A stretch of DNA of 64,000 nt, from assembly GCF_003206645.1 (NCBI RefSeq), contig NZ_PZJP01000007.1, forward strand, positions 62,001-126,000. The letters are read 5' to 3'. Position numbers and translations under genes: made by a program. The notes under the pieces are model-generated. The model was not told the DNA's origin, searched no databases, and saw nothing but the letters and a program-made list of their open reading frames with translations. The stretch comes from Salinicola aestuarinus. GTDB taxonomy: Bacteria > Pseudomonadota > Gammaproteobacteria > Pseudomonadales > Halomonadaceae. How positions within the stretch are numbered: position 1 is the first letter of the stretch; every line of letters begins with the position of its first letter. This document shows positions 53,365 through 63,299 of the stretch, piece after piece.

Positions 53365-54708
53365 TCAGCTCAGGCCAAGCTTCTTCTCGAGGTAGTGAAT
53401 ATTGACGCCACCTTTCTGGAATGCGCGATCGCGCACCAGATCCTTCTGCATGTCGGTGTTGGTCTTGATTCCCTCGACCAGCAGCTCGTCGAGCGCGTTG
53501 CGCATGCGCACCAGCGCGATCTCACGATCCGCCCCCCAGGTGATCAGCTTGCCGATCAGGGAGTCGTAGTAGGGCGGCACGCTGTAGCCGGTGTAGATAT
53601 GCGAATCCATACGCACACCGAGGCCACCCGGGGGATGGTAGAGGTCGATCTTGCCCGGCGACGGCATGAAGGTGCGCGCATCCTCGGCATTGATCCGACA
53701 CTCGAAGGCGTGGCCCTTGAGATGCACGTCGGACTGCTGGATCGACAGCGGCAGGCCAGAGGCGATTCGCAGCTGTTCCTTGACGATATCGACGCCGGTG
53801 ACCATCTCGGTGACGGGATGCTCGACCTGCACGCGCGTGTTCATCTCGATGAAAAAGAACTCGCCGTTCTCGTAGAGAAACTCGAACGTACCGGCACCGC
53901 GGTAGTTGATCTCGACGCAGGCGTCGGTACACGCCTTGAGTACCTGGGCGCGCGCGTCCGGATCGAGCTGCGGGGCCGGCGCCTCCTCGAGAACCTTCTG
54001 ATGGCGGCGCTGCAGCGAGCAGTCGCGGTCGTAAAGGTGCACCGCATTGCCCTGGCCGTCAGCGAGAACCTGGACCTCCACGTGACGCGGATTCTCCAGG
54101 AACTTCTCCATGTAGACCGTGCCATCGCCGAAAGCCGAGGCGGCCTCCGAGCGGGTGATGCTGGCAGCCTTGGCCACCTCGTCGTCGTTACGCACCACGC
54201 GCATGCCGCGGCCACCGCCGCCGGCAGCCGCCTTGATGATCACCGGGTAACCGATACGCGCCGCGATGCGGCGGATCTCGGCATCGTCATCCGGCAGCGG
54301 CCCGTCGGAGCCTGGCACCGTCGGAACGCCGGCTTCCTTCATCGCGTTGATCGCGCTGACCTTGTCACCCATCAGGCGAATGGTCTCGGCGCGTGGGCCA
54401 ACGAAGACAAAGCCGGAGCGCTCGACCTGCTCGGCGAAGTTGGCGTTCTCGGAGAGAAAGCCGTAGCCGGGGTGGATGGCACTGGAGTCCGTGACCTCGG
54501 CGGCACTGATCAGTGCCGGGATGTTCAGATAGGACTGCGTGGAGGAGGCCGGTCCGATGCAGACGGCCTCGTCGGCGAGACGCACGTGCATCAGCTCGCG
54601 ATCTGCCTTGGAGTGGACCGCCACCGTCTTGATCCCGAGCTCCTTGCAGGCGCGCAGGACGCGAAGGGCGATCTCGCCACGATTGGCGATGAGTACCTTG
54701 TCCAACAT
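53365..54708 (-). CDS. accC: Acetyl-CoA carboxylase biotin carboxylase subunit
   Basis: A 447-residue ATP-grasp enzyme that carboxylates biotin on AccB for malonyl-CoA synthesis. It begins [20 protein letters not shown] and has the glycine-rich loop [15 protein letters not shown], the [19 protein letters not shown] motif and [20 protein letters not shown]. It follows accB by 20 bp in the standard accBC operon. Confidence 0.98.
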   Translation of the reverse strand: MLDKVLIANRGEIALRVLRACKELGIKTVAVHSKADRELMHVRLADEAVCIGPASSTQSYLNIPALISAAEVTDSSAIHPGYGFLSENANFAEQVERSGFVFVGPRAETIRLMGDKVSAINAMKEAGVPTVPGSDGPLPDDDAEIRRIAARIGYPVIIKAAAGGGGRGMRVVRNDDEVAKAASITRSEAASAFGDGTVYMEKFLENPRHVEVQVLADGQGNAVHLYDRDCSLQRRHQKVLEEAPAPQLDPDARAQVLKACTDACVEINYRGAGTFEFLYENGEFFFIEMNTRVQVEHPVTEMVTGVDIVKEQLRIASGLPLSIQQSDVHLKGHAFECRINAEDARTFMPSPGKIDLYHPPGGLGVRMDSHIYTGYSVPPYYDSLIGKLITWGADREIALVRMRNALDELLVEGIKTNTDMQKDLVRDRAFQKGGVNIHYLEKKLGLS

Positions 54709-54728
54709 GATGGTGTGCCTGTGTGGTC

Positions 54729-55199
54729 TCAGTTGATGATGATCATCGGCTGGTCGAACTCGACCGGCTCGCCATCCTCGACCAGGATCGCCTCGATGAC
54801 GCCGTCTTTATCGGCCTCGATCTGGTTCATCATCTTCATCGCTTCGACGATGCAGACGGTGTCGCCTTTCTTGATGCTCTGCCCGACCTCGACGAACGCC
54901 TTGGCACCCGGTGCCGGCGAACGGTAGAAGGTACCGACCATTGGCGAGGTCACTGCGTGACCCGCCGGCTGAACCGGTGCCGGTTCGGCGGGGTCAGGGG
55001 CTGAAGTCTGCTGCGGCGCCGCGGAGTTCGGCGCGGCCTGCGGCATGGACTGCGGCATCATCATCGGCTGCTGCGCGGCGCCAAATCCTGCCGGGTGGCG
55101 GCTGATGCGAACGGACTCTTCACCTTCCTGAATCTCGATTTCGCTGATGTTCGACTCTTCGAGCAGTTCGATGAGTTTCTTGACCTTGCGTATATCCAT
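54729..55199 (-). CDS. accB: Biotin carboxyl carrier protein of acetyl-CoA carboxylase
   Basis: A 156-residue carrier with N-terminal [20 protein letters not shown], a Pro/Ala/Gln-rich linker (about residues 40-80), and a C-terminal biotinyl domain with the biotinylated Lys in [16 protein letters not shown]. It is the first gene of accBC; aroQ lies 62 bp upstream on the same strand, the usual aroQ-accB-accC order. Confidence 0.98.
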   Translation of the reverse strand: MDIRKVKKLIELLEESNISEIEIQEGEESVRISRHPAGFGAAQQPMMMPQSMPQAAPNSAAPQQTSAPDPAEPAPVQPAGHAVTSPMVGTFYRSPAPGAKAFVEVGQSIKKGDTVCIVEAMKMMNQIEADKDGVIEAILVEDGEPVEFDQPMIIIN

Positions 55200-55261
55200 G
55201 ACGATCTCTCGCAGTTGAATGAGGTATGAATTGACTTCGAATACAGGTCGAACGTCCGTGG

Positions 55262-55705
55262 CTAGCGCCGGTTCAACTCAGCGCTGGCGGCGTCGAAAGC
55301 GAGCGTGTAGCTATCGGCACCGAAGCCGGCGATGACGCCACGGGCGACGTCGGTGAAGTAAGAGTGCTGACGAAACGGCTCGCGGGCGTGCACGTTGGAA
55401 AGGTGCAGTTCGATGAAAGGGATGGCGACACCGGTCAGCGCATCGCGCAGCGCGACGCTGGTATGCGTGAACGCGGCCGGATTGATCAGAATGAAGTCGA
55501 TGCCCTCGAGGCGGGCGCGATGGACGCGCTCGACCAGCTCGTGCTCGGCATTGGACTGGAGCCACTCGAGCTCGTGACCGGCGGCCCTAGCCCGCTGCGT
55601 CAGCGACGACTGAATGTCGTCGAGTGTCGTGGTGCCGTAGACCTCAGGCTCGCGGGTGCCGAGCAAATTAAGGTTGGGACCGTTGAGAACCAGTAGTCTC
55701 GCCAT
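55262..55705 (-). CDS. aroQ: Type II 3-dehydroquinate dehydratase
   Basis: A 147-residue enzyme of the shikimate pathway. It begins [20 protein letters not shown] with the catalytic Tyr in [11 protein letters not shown] and Arg near the N-terminus, and has the substrate loop [17 protein letters not shown] and [14 protein letters not shown]. Length is normal. Confidence 0.97.
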   Translation of the reverse strand: MARLLVLNGPNLNLLGTREPEVYGTTTLDDIQSSLTQRARAAGHELEWLQSNAEHELVERVHRARLEGIDFILINPAAFTHTSVALRDALTGVAIPFIELHLSNVHAREPFRQHSYFTDVARGVIAGFGADSYTLAFDAASAELNRR

Positions 55706-55915
55706 AACTGTCCTGAGTTGTTAACCCGTCGTCGGCGTGCCTAGATGGCATCACTTTGCTGCAAAATGGCGCCACCAGCGTGCTGTTTTCGTCGCGATGG
55801 AAGTTTGCCGAAAAATAATGAGAGTGTCCACCTCGTTGCTCGAACGACGTTCGTAAACGCAGCCGGCGGCCCTGCATCGGCGCGCAAGGCATCCACGCAT
55901 CGTCGCCGCGTCCCA

Positions 55916-58039
55916 CTAGCCGGCGTTCGCCACCGCCGTCAGGTGGTCGGCGAGGGCGGAGGCACCGACCTCGCCCTGGATGCGGGCGTCGCGAAGCTCC
56001 TGGCCATCGACGAAGAACAGCAGCCCCGGGGGGCCGAAGAGGTCGTAACGGGAGAGCAGCGCACGACTGGCATCGCTGTCCGCGGTCACATCGGCGCGCA
56101 CCAGCGTAAAGCCGGCCAACTGATCGGCAACCTCGGGGGCCGGGAAGACACGGCGTTCCATCACCTGGCACGAGATACACCAGTCGGCGCTGACATCGAC
56201 CATGACCGGCCGGCCGTCGTCGCTCGCCGAGCGCAGGGCATGGTCGAGCTGTGCGGGGGTGGTCACGGTCTCGAAAGCCAGTTCGTGGCCTGCGGCGTTT
56301 GACGGCCCGGCGCTGGAGGCGAGCGGGCGTAGCGGGTCCTGATTGCCCTGAGCCCCGCCCCAGACCAGGGCCACGCCCCAGGCAAGTGCCAACCAGCCCA
56401 GCGTCTGGCGAACTCTGGGCCAGCCGTTGGGCGTCCGCGTGTCGAGCGCGCCGAGCGCCATGGCGACCCCCAGCGAGAGCACACCCCACAGCACCAGCGC
56501 TGCGGCAGCCGGCACCAGCCGCGCCACCAGCCAGATCGCGATGGCCAGCAGGGCCACGCCGAAGAGCGTCTTGATGCCATTCATCCAGGCACCGGCGCGT
56601 GGCAGCCAGTGCGCGCCGAAGCCGCCCACCAGCACCAGCGGCAACCCCATGCCGAGGGCCAGTGCCAGCAGTGCCAGCGCACCGCCGAGGGTGTCGCCGG
56701 TGGTCGATATAAACACCAGCGCGCCGGCCAGTGGCGCCGAGATGCAGGGTGAGACGACCAGCACGGAGAGCGCGCCGGTGAGCGCGAGCCCGCCCGGCCC
56801 GCTGCGGGTCAACCGTGCCTGCCAGTCACCGATGCGCTGGCCGAGCGAGCGCGGCAGCCGCAGGTCGAAGGCCCCGAACATGGCGGCGGCGAAGAGCCCG
56901 AACAACAGCGCCAGCGGCACCAGGATCCAGGGCGACTGCAGCCGCGCCTGCAGATTGAACGAGGCGCCGAACAGGCCCATCAGCGTCCCCAGCGCGGTGA
57001 AGGTCACCGCCATGCCGGTCACGTAGCTCAGAGAGAGCGTCAGCGCCCGCGCCCGGCTCGCATTCTGGCCAACGATGATCGACGCCAGAATCGGCATCAT
57101 GGGTAGCACACAGGGCGTTAGCGTCAGCCCGACACCGGCGAGGAAGAAAAGTCCGAGGGTGACGAGGTCGATGCCCCCGCTCAACAGCGACTCGAAGCGC
57201 ACGCTGGAGGCGGCGAAGCTGGGTTTTGGCTGCGATTCCCACGCCGCTGCGCCGCTGCCCGCCGGGGCTGCATGGTCGACGCGCGGCGCTGCCGTGTGCG
57301 AGGCCGTCCGTGAGGTTGTCGTCTGTGAGGCCGTCGTCGATGCCTCGCCGGAAACGCCCGTAGAGGGCGACGCCAGGCCGGCATGGCGGCCGGACCCGAA
57401 CGGGTCGTCCGCGATGGCCGGGTGGGCGATCGGGTCCGCCTGTGGCGTTTTTGTCACCGCACCGGCCGCTGAACCATCGCCCGGGTCCAGCGATGAGGTG
57501 TCACCCAGCGGTGACGCCTGCGCCTGACTGCTGGCGTCGGTGAATGCCGCGGGGGCGTCACCCTGGCGCGCCGTCAGTTGCCAGTGCTCGGGCGGATAGC
57601 AAAGCCCCGCCTCGGCGCAGCCCTGGAAAGAGAGAGTGAACGCGACGGCGTTGCTGTCCGTGGTGCCGACCGTTAGCGGGGCACTGATCACGACGTCGTC
57701 ATGAAAGACGTGGACGTCGCCAAGATACGGGTCGTGTTTGAAGCTGCCTGGGGGCAGGTCCAGCGCGCCGATCGACGCCGGTGTGTCGACCGTCACGTCG
57801 AGTCGGTGGCGATAAAGATAGTAGCCCGGCTGGCTGCGCAGGCCGACGTAGAGCCGGCCATCGTGATGCCAGGCATAGGCCTGGAAGGCGCGGTCGACGG
57901 GCAGGAAGTCACCGCTACCGCGAGCGAAGCCCGTTTGCGCCGCGGGTTCGGCGCCGCTGACCACCGACATCTGCGCGACAGCGGGGGGCGTCAGGCAGCA
58001 CAGCAGGAGGGTGAGGAGCAGAGAGAAAAAACGCGACAT
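55916..58039 (-). CDS. dsbD: Thiol:disulfide interchange protein DsbD
   Basis: A 707-residue protein carrying electrons from thioredoxin across the inner membrane to DsbC/DsbG and cytochrome maturation. It has a signal peptide (MSRFFSLLLTLLLCCLTPPAVA), an N-terminal alpha domain with CAEAGLCYPPEHW, eight membrane segments with the redox Cys in LTPCVLPMMPIL and VVSPCISAPLAG, and a C-terminal thioredoxin-like domain with DWCISCQVMERRVF. The alpha domain and membrane part are separated by an unusually long, Ser/Thr/Ala-rich linker (about 110 residues), which explains the length compared with about 565 in E. coli. Start at ATG 58039; the open frame to 58324 adds no signal-like residues. Confidence 0.94.
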   Translation of the reverse strand: MSRFFSLLLTLLLCCLTPPAVAQMSVVSGAEPAAQTGFARGSGDFLPVDRAFQAYAWHHDGRLYVGLRSQPGYYLYRHRLDVTVDTPASIGALDLPPGSFKHDPYLGDVHVFHDDVVISAPLTVGTTDSNAVAFTLSFQGCAEAGLCYPPEHWQLTARQGDAPAAFTDASSQAQASPLGDTSSLDPGDGSAAGAVTKTPQADPIAHPAIADDPFGSGRHAGLASPSTGVSGEASTTASQTTTSRTASHTAAPRVDHAAPAGSGAAAWESQPKPSFAASSVRFESLLSGGIDLVTLGLFFLAGVGLTLTPCVLPMMPILASIIVGQNASRARALTLSLSYVTGMAVTFTALGTLMGLFGASFNLQARLQSPWILVPLALLFGLFAAAMFGAFDLRLPRSLGQRIGDWQARLTRSGPGGLALTGALSVLVVSPCISAPLAGALVFISTTGDTLGGALALLALALGMGLPLVLVGGFGAHWLPRAGAWMNGIKTLFGVALLAIAIWLVARLVPAAAALVLWGVLSLGVAMALGALDTRTPNGWPRVRQTLGWLALAWGVALVWGGAQGNQDPLRPLASSAGPSNAAGHELAFETVTTPAQLDHALRSASDDGRPVMVDVSADWCISCQVMERRVFPAPEVADQLAGFTLVRADVTADSDASRALLSRYDLFGPPGLLFFVDGQELRDARIQGEVGASALADHLTAVANAG

Positions 58040-58407
58040 CCGTAAAGAGATCCAGGCGGTTCGAAAAGCCGGTGCGGCGCGCGGCACCGTCGGTGTCAAA
58101 GTGAGGGGGTAGCCGAGAACCCGGTAACGGGACACGGTTACGGAAGCCGTCGCGAGTCGGCGGCGTTCGTTGGAACGCATCGCGTCGAGAAAGTGCCGCG
58201 CCGCTCGCGCTATTCTACCCGACTCACCGTCATTCTTCCGCCCAGCGCGACAGCGCGTGCATCGATGCATCCCACCACCAAAGGCGGGCTGCGCTATACG
58301 GGGAGCATGATAGGATATCGGCAATGGGTCCCTTGCCGTCTCGCGATGCCATCAGCGCGCCGCTGGCTCACCGTTCTCTCTTCGCTCTCCACTGACAAGG
58401 ACTGTCC

Positions 58408-59745
58408 ATGGCTCTGTTTCGTAAGAAGTCGAGGCTCTCCCGCACTGAAGTCCTGGAAACGCCGCAGTACGGCTGGATCTGGAAGCCTCTCGTGGCGCTG
58501 GTCGTCATCTTACTGCTGATCGGCATCGTGCTGGGTATCTGGTGGAGCCGGACGCCGTCACCGACGGATCCGCGGCAGGCGGTCGAACGTCAACGTGGCT
58601 TTCCGCAGGCGGTGCAGGCCGATGGTCCGCACGCCCCGATGACGATTCAGCCCGGCGAGGCGCTGCTGGCGACCAACCTCGTCATGCTCGATACGCTCGT
58701 CAATAAGCCCGGCGGCTATCTGTCCAATGACGTGATGCCGCCCGGGCTTTGGCTCGACAATATGCCAAGTTGGGAGGCGGGTGTGATCCGCCAGGTGCAG
58801 GACTCGGTCTCGGCGCTCGACGCGACCCTGCCCGTCGCCGGCGCGCCGCTGGGCGATGCGGACGACGCGCTCGCCGGTGACCTCGATAGCTGGCGCTGGC
58901 CGACGTCCGAGCGCCTGCTCACCGCGGGCCGCAACAATCTGGGCGAGGCGTTTCATCTGTTGGAGAACGCCGCTGGCGCGCAGGGGGCGGCGGCGGTCAG
59001 TCAGCCGACCGGCGGCGACTCGCAGACCGAAGGCGAGGCGCAAACCCAGAACGATCCTCAGGCCCAGAACGATCCTCAGGGCCAGAACGATTCCCAGGGC
59101 CAGAACGATTCCCAGGGCCAGAATGATCCTCAGGCCCAGAAAGATCCCCAGGGCCAGAACGACTCCCAGGCCCAGAACGATCCGCAGGCCGAAGAGGCTT
59201 CTCAGGCGGACGCTGAGCCGCAGGTCGAGGGTGGGCCGTCTGTAGAGCCGTCGTCGCAGACCGAGCAGAGCGAACCGACAGGTGACGAGCCGCAGACCGC
59301 GACCGACCAGCCGGCCAGTGATCAGGGGCCAGGGCTGTCCGCACTGGCGGCGAGCGATCTTGCCGATTGGCTGGGAACGGTGCAGCAGCGTCTCGATGCG
59401 CAGGCTCAGGCGCTGAGCGCCAGCGTCGGCGGCGATCAGAATGATGAAAGTACCCCCTGGTATCGCATCGACAACGTCTTCTTCGAGGCACGGGGCACCA
59501 ACTGGGCGCTGGTGCAGCTGATGCAGGCGGCGCGCATCGACTACGCTGACGCCATCGAGCAGGCGGGTGTCGACGACCGCTTCGAGCAATTGATCGCGTC
59601 GCTCGAGGCATCGCAGGCTCAGGTCTGGAGCCCGGTGATTCTCAACGGCACGGGCTTTGGCTTCTTCGCCAATCACTCGTTGATGATGGCCAACTACAGC
59701 GCTCGCGCGTCAGAGCTGGTGGCCGAGATTCGCGACGAGCTGTAG
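58408..59745 (+). CDS. DUF2333 membrane-anchored protein with repeat insertion
   Basis: A 445-residue protein with one N-terminal membrane anchor (LVALVVILLLIGIVLGIWW) and a large extracytoplasmic domain. Conserved DUF2333 blocks (LVNKPGGYLSNDVMPPG, LDNMPSWEAGVIRQV, then WYRIDNVFFEARGTNWALVQ) lie on either side of a low-complexity insertion at about residues 200-300. The insertion includes eight 6-residue repeats of the QNDPQA/QNDSQG type encoded by an 18-bp tandem repeat, and is Gln/Asp-rich throughout. AAGGA lies upstream of the ATG. Family function is unknown. Confidence 0.85.
   Translation: MALFRKKSRLSRTEVLETPQYGWIWKPLVALVVILLLIGIVLGIWWSRTPSPTDPRQAVERQRGFPQAVQADGPHAPMTIQPGEALLATNLVMLDTLVNKPGGYLSNDVMPPGLWLDNMPSWEAGVIRQVQDSVSALDATLPVAGAPLGDADDALAGDLDSWRWPTSERLLTAGRNNLGEAFHLLENAAGAQGAAAVSQPTGGDSQTEGEAQTQNDPQAQNDPQGQNDSQGQNDSQGQNDPQAQKDPQGQNDSQAQNDPQAEEASQADAEPQVEGGPSVEPSSQTEQSEPTGDEPQTATDQPASDQGPGLSALAASDLADWLGTVQQRLDAQAQALSASVGGDQNDESTPWYRIDNVFFEARGTNWALVQLMQAARIDYADAIEQAGVDDRFEQLIASLEASQAQVWSPVILNGTGFGFFANHSLMMANYSARASELVAEIRDEL
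59046..59189 (+). repeat. 18-bp coding tandem repeat, eight units
   Basis: Units of CCAGAACGATCCTCAGGC type start at 59046, 59064, 59082, 59100, 59118, 59136, 59154 and 59172 with no gaps. Differences are mainly C/T or third-position changes, with one Asn-to-Lys. The unit is a multiple of three, so copy-number changes keep the frame of the DUF2333 gene. Confidence 0.95.
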
Positions 59746-59848
59746 GACGGGACCCTTCGGCGTCGGCGAGGTCCAGGCCGCGACGACGCCGAGTGCAATA
59801 GGGTGATTCGGTCACCCGATGCAGGCCGAGACTATTGCCGTGCACACG

Positions 59849-59885
59849 AAAACGCCGCCCCGGGAGTTCACCGGGGCGGCGTTTT
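59849..59885. terminator. Terminator between DUF2333 gene and ppa
   Basis: AACGCCGCCCCGG (59851-59863) pairs with CCGGGGCGGCGTT (59871-59883) around GAGTTCA, with A residues before and T residues after; it can end both convergent transcripts. Confidence 0.9.
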
Positions 59886-59932
59886 GCATTGCGTCATGAT
59901 CGGGCGGGGTTAACGCTCCGTCACTCGGCGTG

Positions 59933-60463
59933 TCACTCGTTTTCGTAAGCGGTGACGGACTTCTCGATCGCCTTGCGCGCGGCGTCGGCGCCGTCCCAGG
60001 AGTCGATCTTGACCCACTTGCCTTTCTCGAGATCCTTGTAGTTCTCGAAGAAATGCGCGATCTGCTGGCGCAGCAGCTCGGGCAGGTCGGTCACTTCGCG
60101 CACATCGTTGTAGAGCGTGGTGAGCTTCTCGTGAGGTACGCAGATCAGCTTGGCATCCTCGCCGGCTTCGTCCGACATGTTGAGAATGCCGACCGGGCGC
60201 GAACGGATCACGCTGCCGGGCTGCACCGGGTAGGGCGTCACGACGAGCGCGTCGAGCGGGTCGCCGTCGTCGGCCAGCGTGTTGGGGATGAAGCCATAGT
60301 TGGCCGGGTAGAACATCGGCGTGGCCATGAAGCGGTCGACCACCAGGGCATCCATCTCCTTGTCGATCTCATACTTGATCGGCGCGTGGTTCGCGGGGAT
60401 CTCGATCGCCACGTACACGTCGTTCGGGAGGTCCTTTCCGGCGGGGATCTTATCGAAACTCAT
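59933..60463 (-). CDS. ppa: Inorganic pyrophosphatase
   Basis: A 176-residue family I pyrophosphatase. It begins [20 protein letters not shown] and has the active-site signature [16 protein letters not shown], the substrate-binding [17 protein letters not shown] and the C-terminal [13 protein letters not shown]. The frame is open to 60589 but homologues start at 60463. Confidence 0.98.
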   Translation of the reverse strand: MSFDKIPAGKDLPNDVYVAIEIPANHAPIKYEIDKEMDALVVDRFMATPMFYPANYGFIPNTLADDGDPLDALVVTPYPVQPGSVIRSRPVGILNMSDEAGEDAKLICVPHEKLTTLYNDVREVTDLPELLRQQIAHFFENYKDLEKGKWVKIDSWDGADAARKAIEKSVTAYENE

Positions 60464-60637
60464 CGTTGAGTCCTTGGTTTGCAGGTTTAACACCAGCGGG
60501 CGAGAATCCCCGGGATTATACGAACAGGCCAGACCGATTACCAACCCGAGCCTCGCCTGGGAGAAGGCATCGGATCGGTGAGCCTGCACGGCGGCGGTTC
60601 ATTGCGGCCACTACTACCACGATCGGGGAGAGGGACG

Positions 60638-62356
60638 TTGTCGAAGAGCTCGTTGTCGCTGACCTATGGACAGGCTTTCGTGGCGCCGGATCTGCATCGC
60701 CACCGCAGCTCGATGTCGGTGCAGATACCGCCGCCCGAGCAGATGCTGTCGAAGGGGGGGTGCGCGCTCATCAGTGACTCCACCTGGCGCAACTCGATCG
60801 CCAAGCAGGCGGGCGATCTCAGCGTGCGCGGCTTTCTCGCGGACTACTATTCGACGCCCGAGCACTGGGACATCAAGACCTCGGCGACGCGGGTGCTGCG
60901 GGCACTCAACAGCTGGTCCCATAGCCAGAGCGGTTACATCGAAGGTGGCAGCTATATCTGCTCGCTATCGGCGATGATCTTTCATCAGCATCAGGCCCAT
61001 CTATTCCACATGGGGGACACGCTGGTGTTTCGTATCCGCGGCGCCGAGTTCGAGCAGCTGACGCGGGATCACGTCACCGACCTTGGCGGCTATCGCTATC
61101 CCTCGCGGGCGCTCGGCTTGGATGGCCACGTCGATATCGACTACTCCAGCTTCTCGCTCAAGCAGGGCGATCTGTTCCTGTTCATGACGCAGGCGGTTCG
61201 CGGCACGCTGGTACCTTCCGAGTACCTGCAGCTCATCCGCGCCGACGTCAGCGATCTCGACGCTGCCTGTGAGCGGCTCACCGAGGCCGCCAACCAGCGC
61301 GCCAGCGAACGCGGGTACAACGCCAATCAGTTCTGCTTCCAACTGGTACGGGTCGACCGGCTCCCCGAGGTGGAGTCGGACCATCCGCCGCGGCGTTTCC
61401 ACCATCTGCCGGTGCCGCCGGAGCTGGAGGCCGGTGAGCGAATCGATGGGCTCGACGTGATCGAGGTGCTTTCGCGGACGCCCAGGGCAAGAATCTATCG
61501 CGTCCGCGATCCCCGACGTAGCGGCGATATGGTCATGAAAGCGCCGAGCCCGGAGCTCTCGCCGCGCAACGTCTATCTCGAACATTTTGCGTTGCAGCAG
61601 TGGGTCGTCGAACGAATCAACTCGCCGTTTGTGGTCAAAGTGGTCGAGTCCGCCCGCCCGCGCCGCCATCTCTACTATCTGATGGCGCACGTTGAGGGGG
61701 AGACGCTGACCGAGTGGCTGGGTCGGCATCCCCAGGCGAGTCTCAAACAGCGCCTGGAGATCGCGCGGCAGCTGGTAAAGGCTGTCCAGGCACTGCATCG
61801 ACACGAGGTGCTGCATCAGATCATTCATCCCGACAACGTCATGATCGACCGTCACGGCAACCTGCAGCTGATCGACTTCGGCGCCTGCCACAAGCGCGAG
61901 AGCGACGGCCAGAGCGAAGCCAAGGAGCTGGCGCGGCAGGTCGGCCTCAACGAGCACAGCGCACCGGAATACGCCCTCGATACCGACGTCGGTCGGCGCA
62001 GCGATCAGTACTCTCTGGCTTCCACTATCTACTGGATGCTGACCGGACATCTGCCCTACACCACGCTGCCCAATCACCTGCGCAGCCATACCGATCTCGA
62101 GCGCATGACCTATCGCCGAGCGCAGTTGAGCAATCCGGAGATCAGCCAGGATCTCGACGACGCCCTGCACCGCTCGCTGGACCCGCTGCGCGCGCTGCGC
62201 TTTCGTCGCACCTCGGAATTTGCCTACCACCTGCGCCCGGCGCCAAAGCGCGAAGTGGAGAGCGGCCGGCCGCCGTGGCGCGAGCCCGCCAATGTCTGGC
62301 AGGCGATTGCCACCGTTCTACTCCTGCTGCTCGTGCTCTCCTGGTGGCTGAAGTAG
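60638..62356 (+). CDS. PP2C phosphatase-kinase fusion with degenerate active sites
   Basis: A 572-residue protein: PP2C-like domain (about residues 1-250), protein-kinase-like domain (about 265-540) and a single C-terminal membrane anchor (AIATVLLLLLVLSWWLK). I start at TTG 60638 behind GAGAGGG; a GTG at 60578 is possible. In the PP2C part, GDTLVFRIRG and LTRDHV remain, but the metal-site TDG is TQA (LFMTQAVRGT), the first DG is DS (LISDSTW), and the DN near the end is AN (GYNANQF). In the kinase part, the ATP Lys (DMVMKAP) and DFG (LIDFGAC) remain, but the catalytic-loop Asp is Ile (VLHQIIHPDNVM). Both halves look catalytically impaired. Such fusions in pseudomonads often adjoin nitrate transport genes; none are here. 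Confidence 0.8.
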   Translation: MSKSSLSLTYGQAFVAPDLHRHRSSMSVQIPPPEQMLSKGGCALISDSTWRNSIAKQAGDLSVRGFLADYYSTPEHWDIKTSATRVLRALNSWSHSQSGYIEGGSYICSLSAMIFHQHQAHLFHMGDTLVFRIRGAEFEQLTRDHVTDLGGYRYPSRALGLDGHVDIDYSSFSLKQGDLFLFMTQAVRGTLVPSEYLQLIRADVSDLDAACERLTEAANQRASERGYNANQFCFQLVRVDRLPEVESDHPPRRFHHLPVPPELEAGERIDGLDVIEVLSRTPRARIYRVRDPRRSGDMVMKAPSPELSPRNVYLEHFALQQWVVERINSPFVVKVVESARPRRHLYYLMAHVEGETLTEWLGRHPQASLKQRLEIARQLVKAVQALHRHEVLHQIIHPDNVMIDRHGNLQLIDFGACHKRESDGQSEAKELARQVGLNEHSAPEYALDTDVGRRSDQYSLASTIYWMLTGHLPYTTLPNHLRSHTDLERMTYRRAQLSNPEISQDLDDALHRSLDPLRALRFRRTSEFAYHLRPAPKREVESGRPPWREPANVWQAIATVLLLLLVLSWWLK

Positions 62357-62414
62357 CGAAGTAGCGAAGTAGCGAAGTAGCGAAGTAGCGAAGTCGCGGA
62401 GTCGCGGAGTCGTG
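62351..62414. repeat. 8-bp tandem repeat overlapping the kinase-like gene stop
   Basis: AAGTAGCG is repeated five times exactly (62351-62390), followed by AAGTCGCG, GAGTCGCG and GAGTCGTG. The first unit contains the TAG stop of the kinase-like gene. No gene is present from here to 62468. Confidence 0.95.
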
Positions 62415-62468
62415 TAAGGGCGCAATACCATTAGCGCGACGCGTTGGTGCAGACGAAGCGGTCGCGGT

Positions 62469-63299
62469 CTATCGCTCCACGAGGCGCGCCAGCAGTCGTC
62501 TGGCGCGCTCGATCACCGGCGCGTCGATCATTTCGCCATCCACCTGGGTGGCATCCGCGCGCTGCTCGGTGGCCGCCAGCACGCGGCGCGCCCAGTCGCA
62601 CTGTGCCTCGCTCGGCGCCATCCCGCGGTGGATGGCGTCAACCTGCTGCGGATGAATGCAGAGCATCCCGCCAAACCCCATCTCCGCTGCGCGCCGCGCC
62701 ACCCGCTCGACCCGCCCGAGATCGCGAAAATCCGGCAGCACTGTCTCCAGCGGTGGCGCGAGTCCGGCGAGTCGGGAGTGCAGCACGATCGAGTAGCGCA
62801 CCTGATCCAATAGCCATTCGCCGCCCTCGCTTCCCGGCTCGCCGCCGAGATCCAGACTCAGGTCCAGCGCACCGAAGCTGAGCCGCTCGACGCCTTCGAC
62901 GCGACTGAGCGAGGGTAGCGCGGCCAGTCCTGCCGCGCTCTCGATCAACGCCACGATCGGCAGGCCCAGGGCGGCGACACGTTCAAGCGATGCCTCGGTC
63001 TCCGCCTTGGCCACGACGATGCCGCCCAGCGCCGGGTGCTCGCGGCAAAAGGCGAGATCGGTCTCGAAGGCCAGTGTGTCCGGCGCGTTGATGCGTACCC
63101 AGAGGCCCTCCCCGTCGCCCGCATCGAGCCGTTCACCGAGGGCGTCGCGCGCGGTGTCCTTTGCCTCGGGGGCGACGGCGTCTTCCAGGTCGACGATGAC
63201 GCGATCGGCGCCCGCGGCGAGTGCCTTGGGAATGCGTTCAGGCCGATTGGCGGGGACGAACAGGGCAGAGCGACAGATCAGGGGCTGGGCCTTGAACAT
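62469..63299 (-). CDS. CitE-like CoA ester lyase (HpcH/HpaI family)
   Basis: A 276-residue TIM-barrel enzyme acting on 3-hydroxyacyl-CoA esters such as malyl-, citramalyl- or citryl-CoA. Conserved parts are RSALFVPANRPERIPKALAA, DRVIVDLEDAVAPEAK (metal/CoA site), WVRINAPDT with the catalytic Arg, IVALIESAAGL with the metal-binding Glu, and MLCIHPQQVDAI. It is a lone gene, so probably a CitE-like or citramalyl-CoA lyase rather than part of citrate lyase. GGAG lies upstream of ATG 63299. Confidence 0.9.
   Translation of the reverse strand: MFKAQPLICRSALFVPANRPERIPKALAAGADRVIVDLEDAVAPEAKDTARDALGERLDAGDGEGLWVRINAPDTLAFETDLAFCREHPALGGIVVAKAETEASLERVAALGLPIVALIESAAGLAALPSLSRVEGVERLSFGALDLSLDLGGEPGSEGGEWLLDQVRYSIVLHSRLAGLAPPLETVLPDFRDLGRVERVARRAAEMGFGGMLCIHPQQVDAIHRGMAPSEAQCDWARRVLAATEQRADATQVDGEMIDAPVIERARRLLARLVER

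Noticed and set aside
53347..54927. Plus-strand frame of 526 codons opposite accC
   Set aside because: Shadow of the highly conserved accC.
59046..59189. Possible CRISPR array
   Set aside because: Units are directly adjacent with no spacers and lie in frame within a gene; it is a minisatellite.
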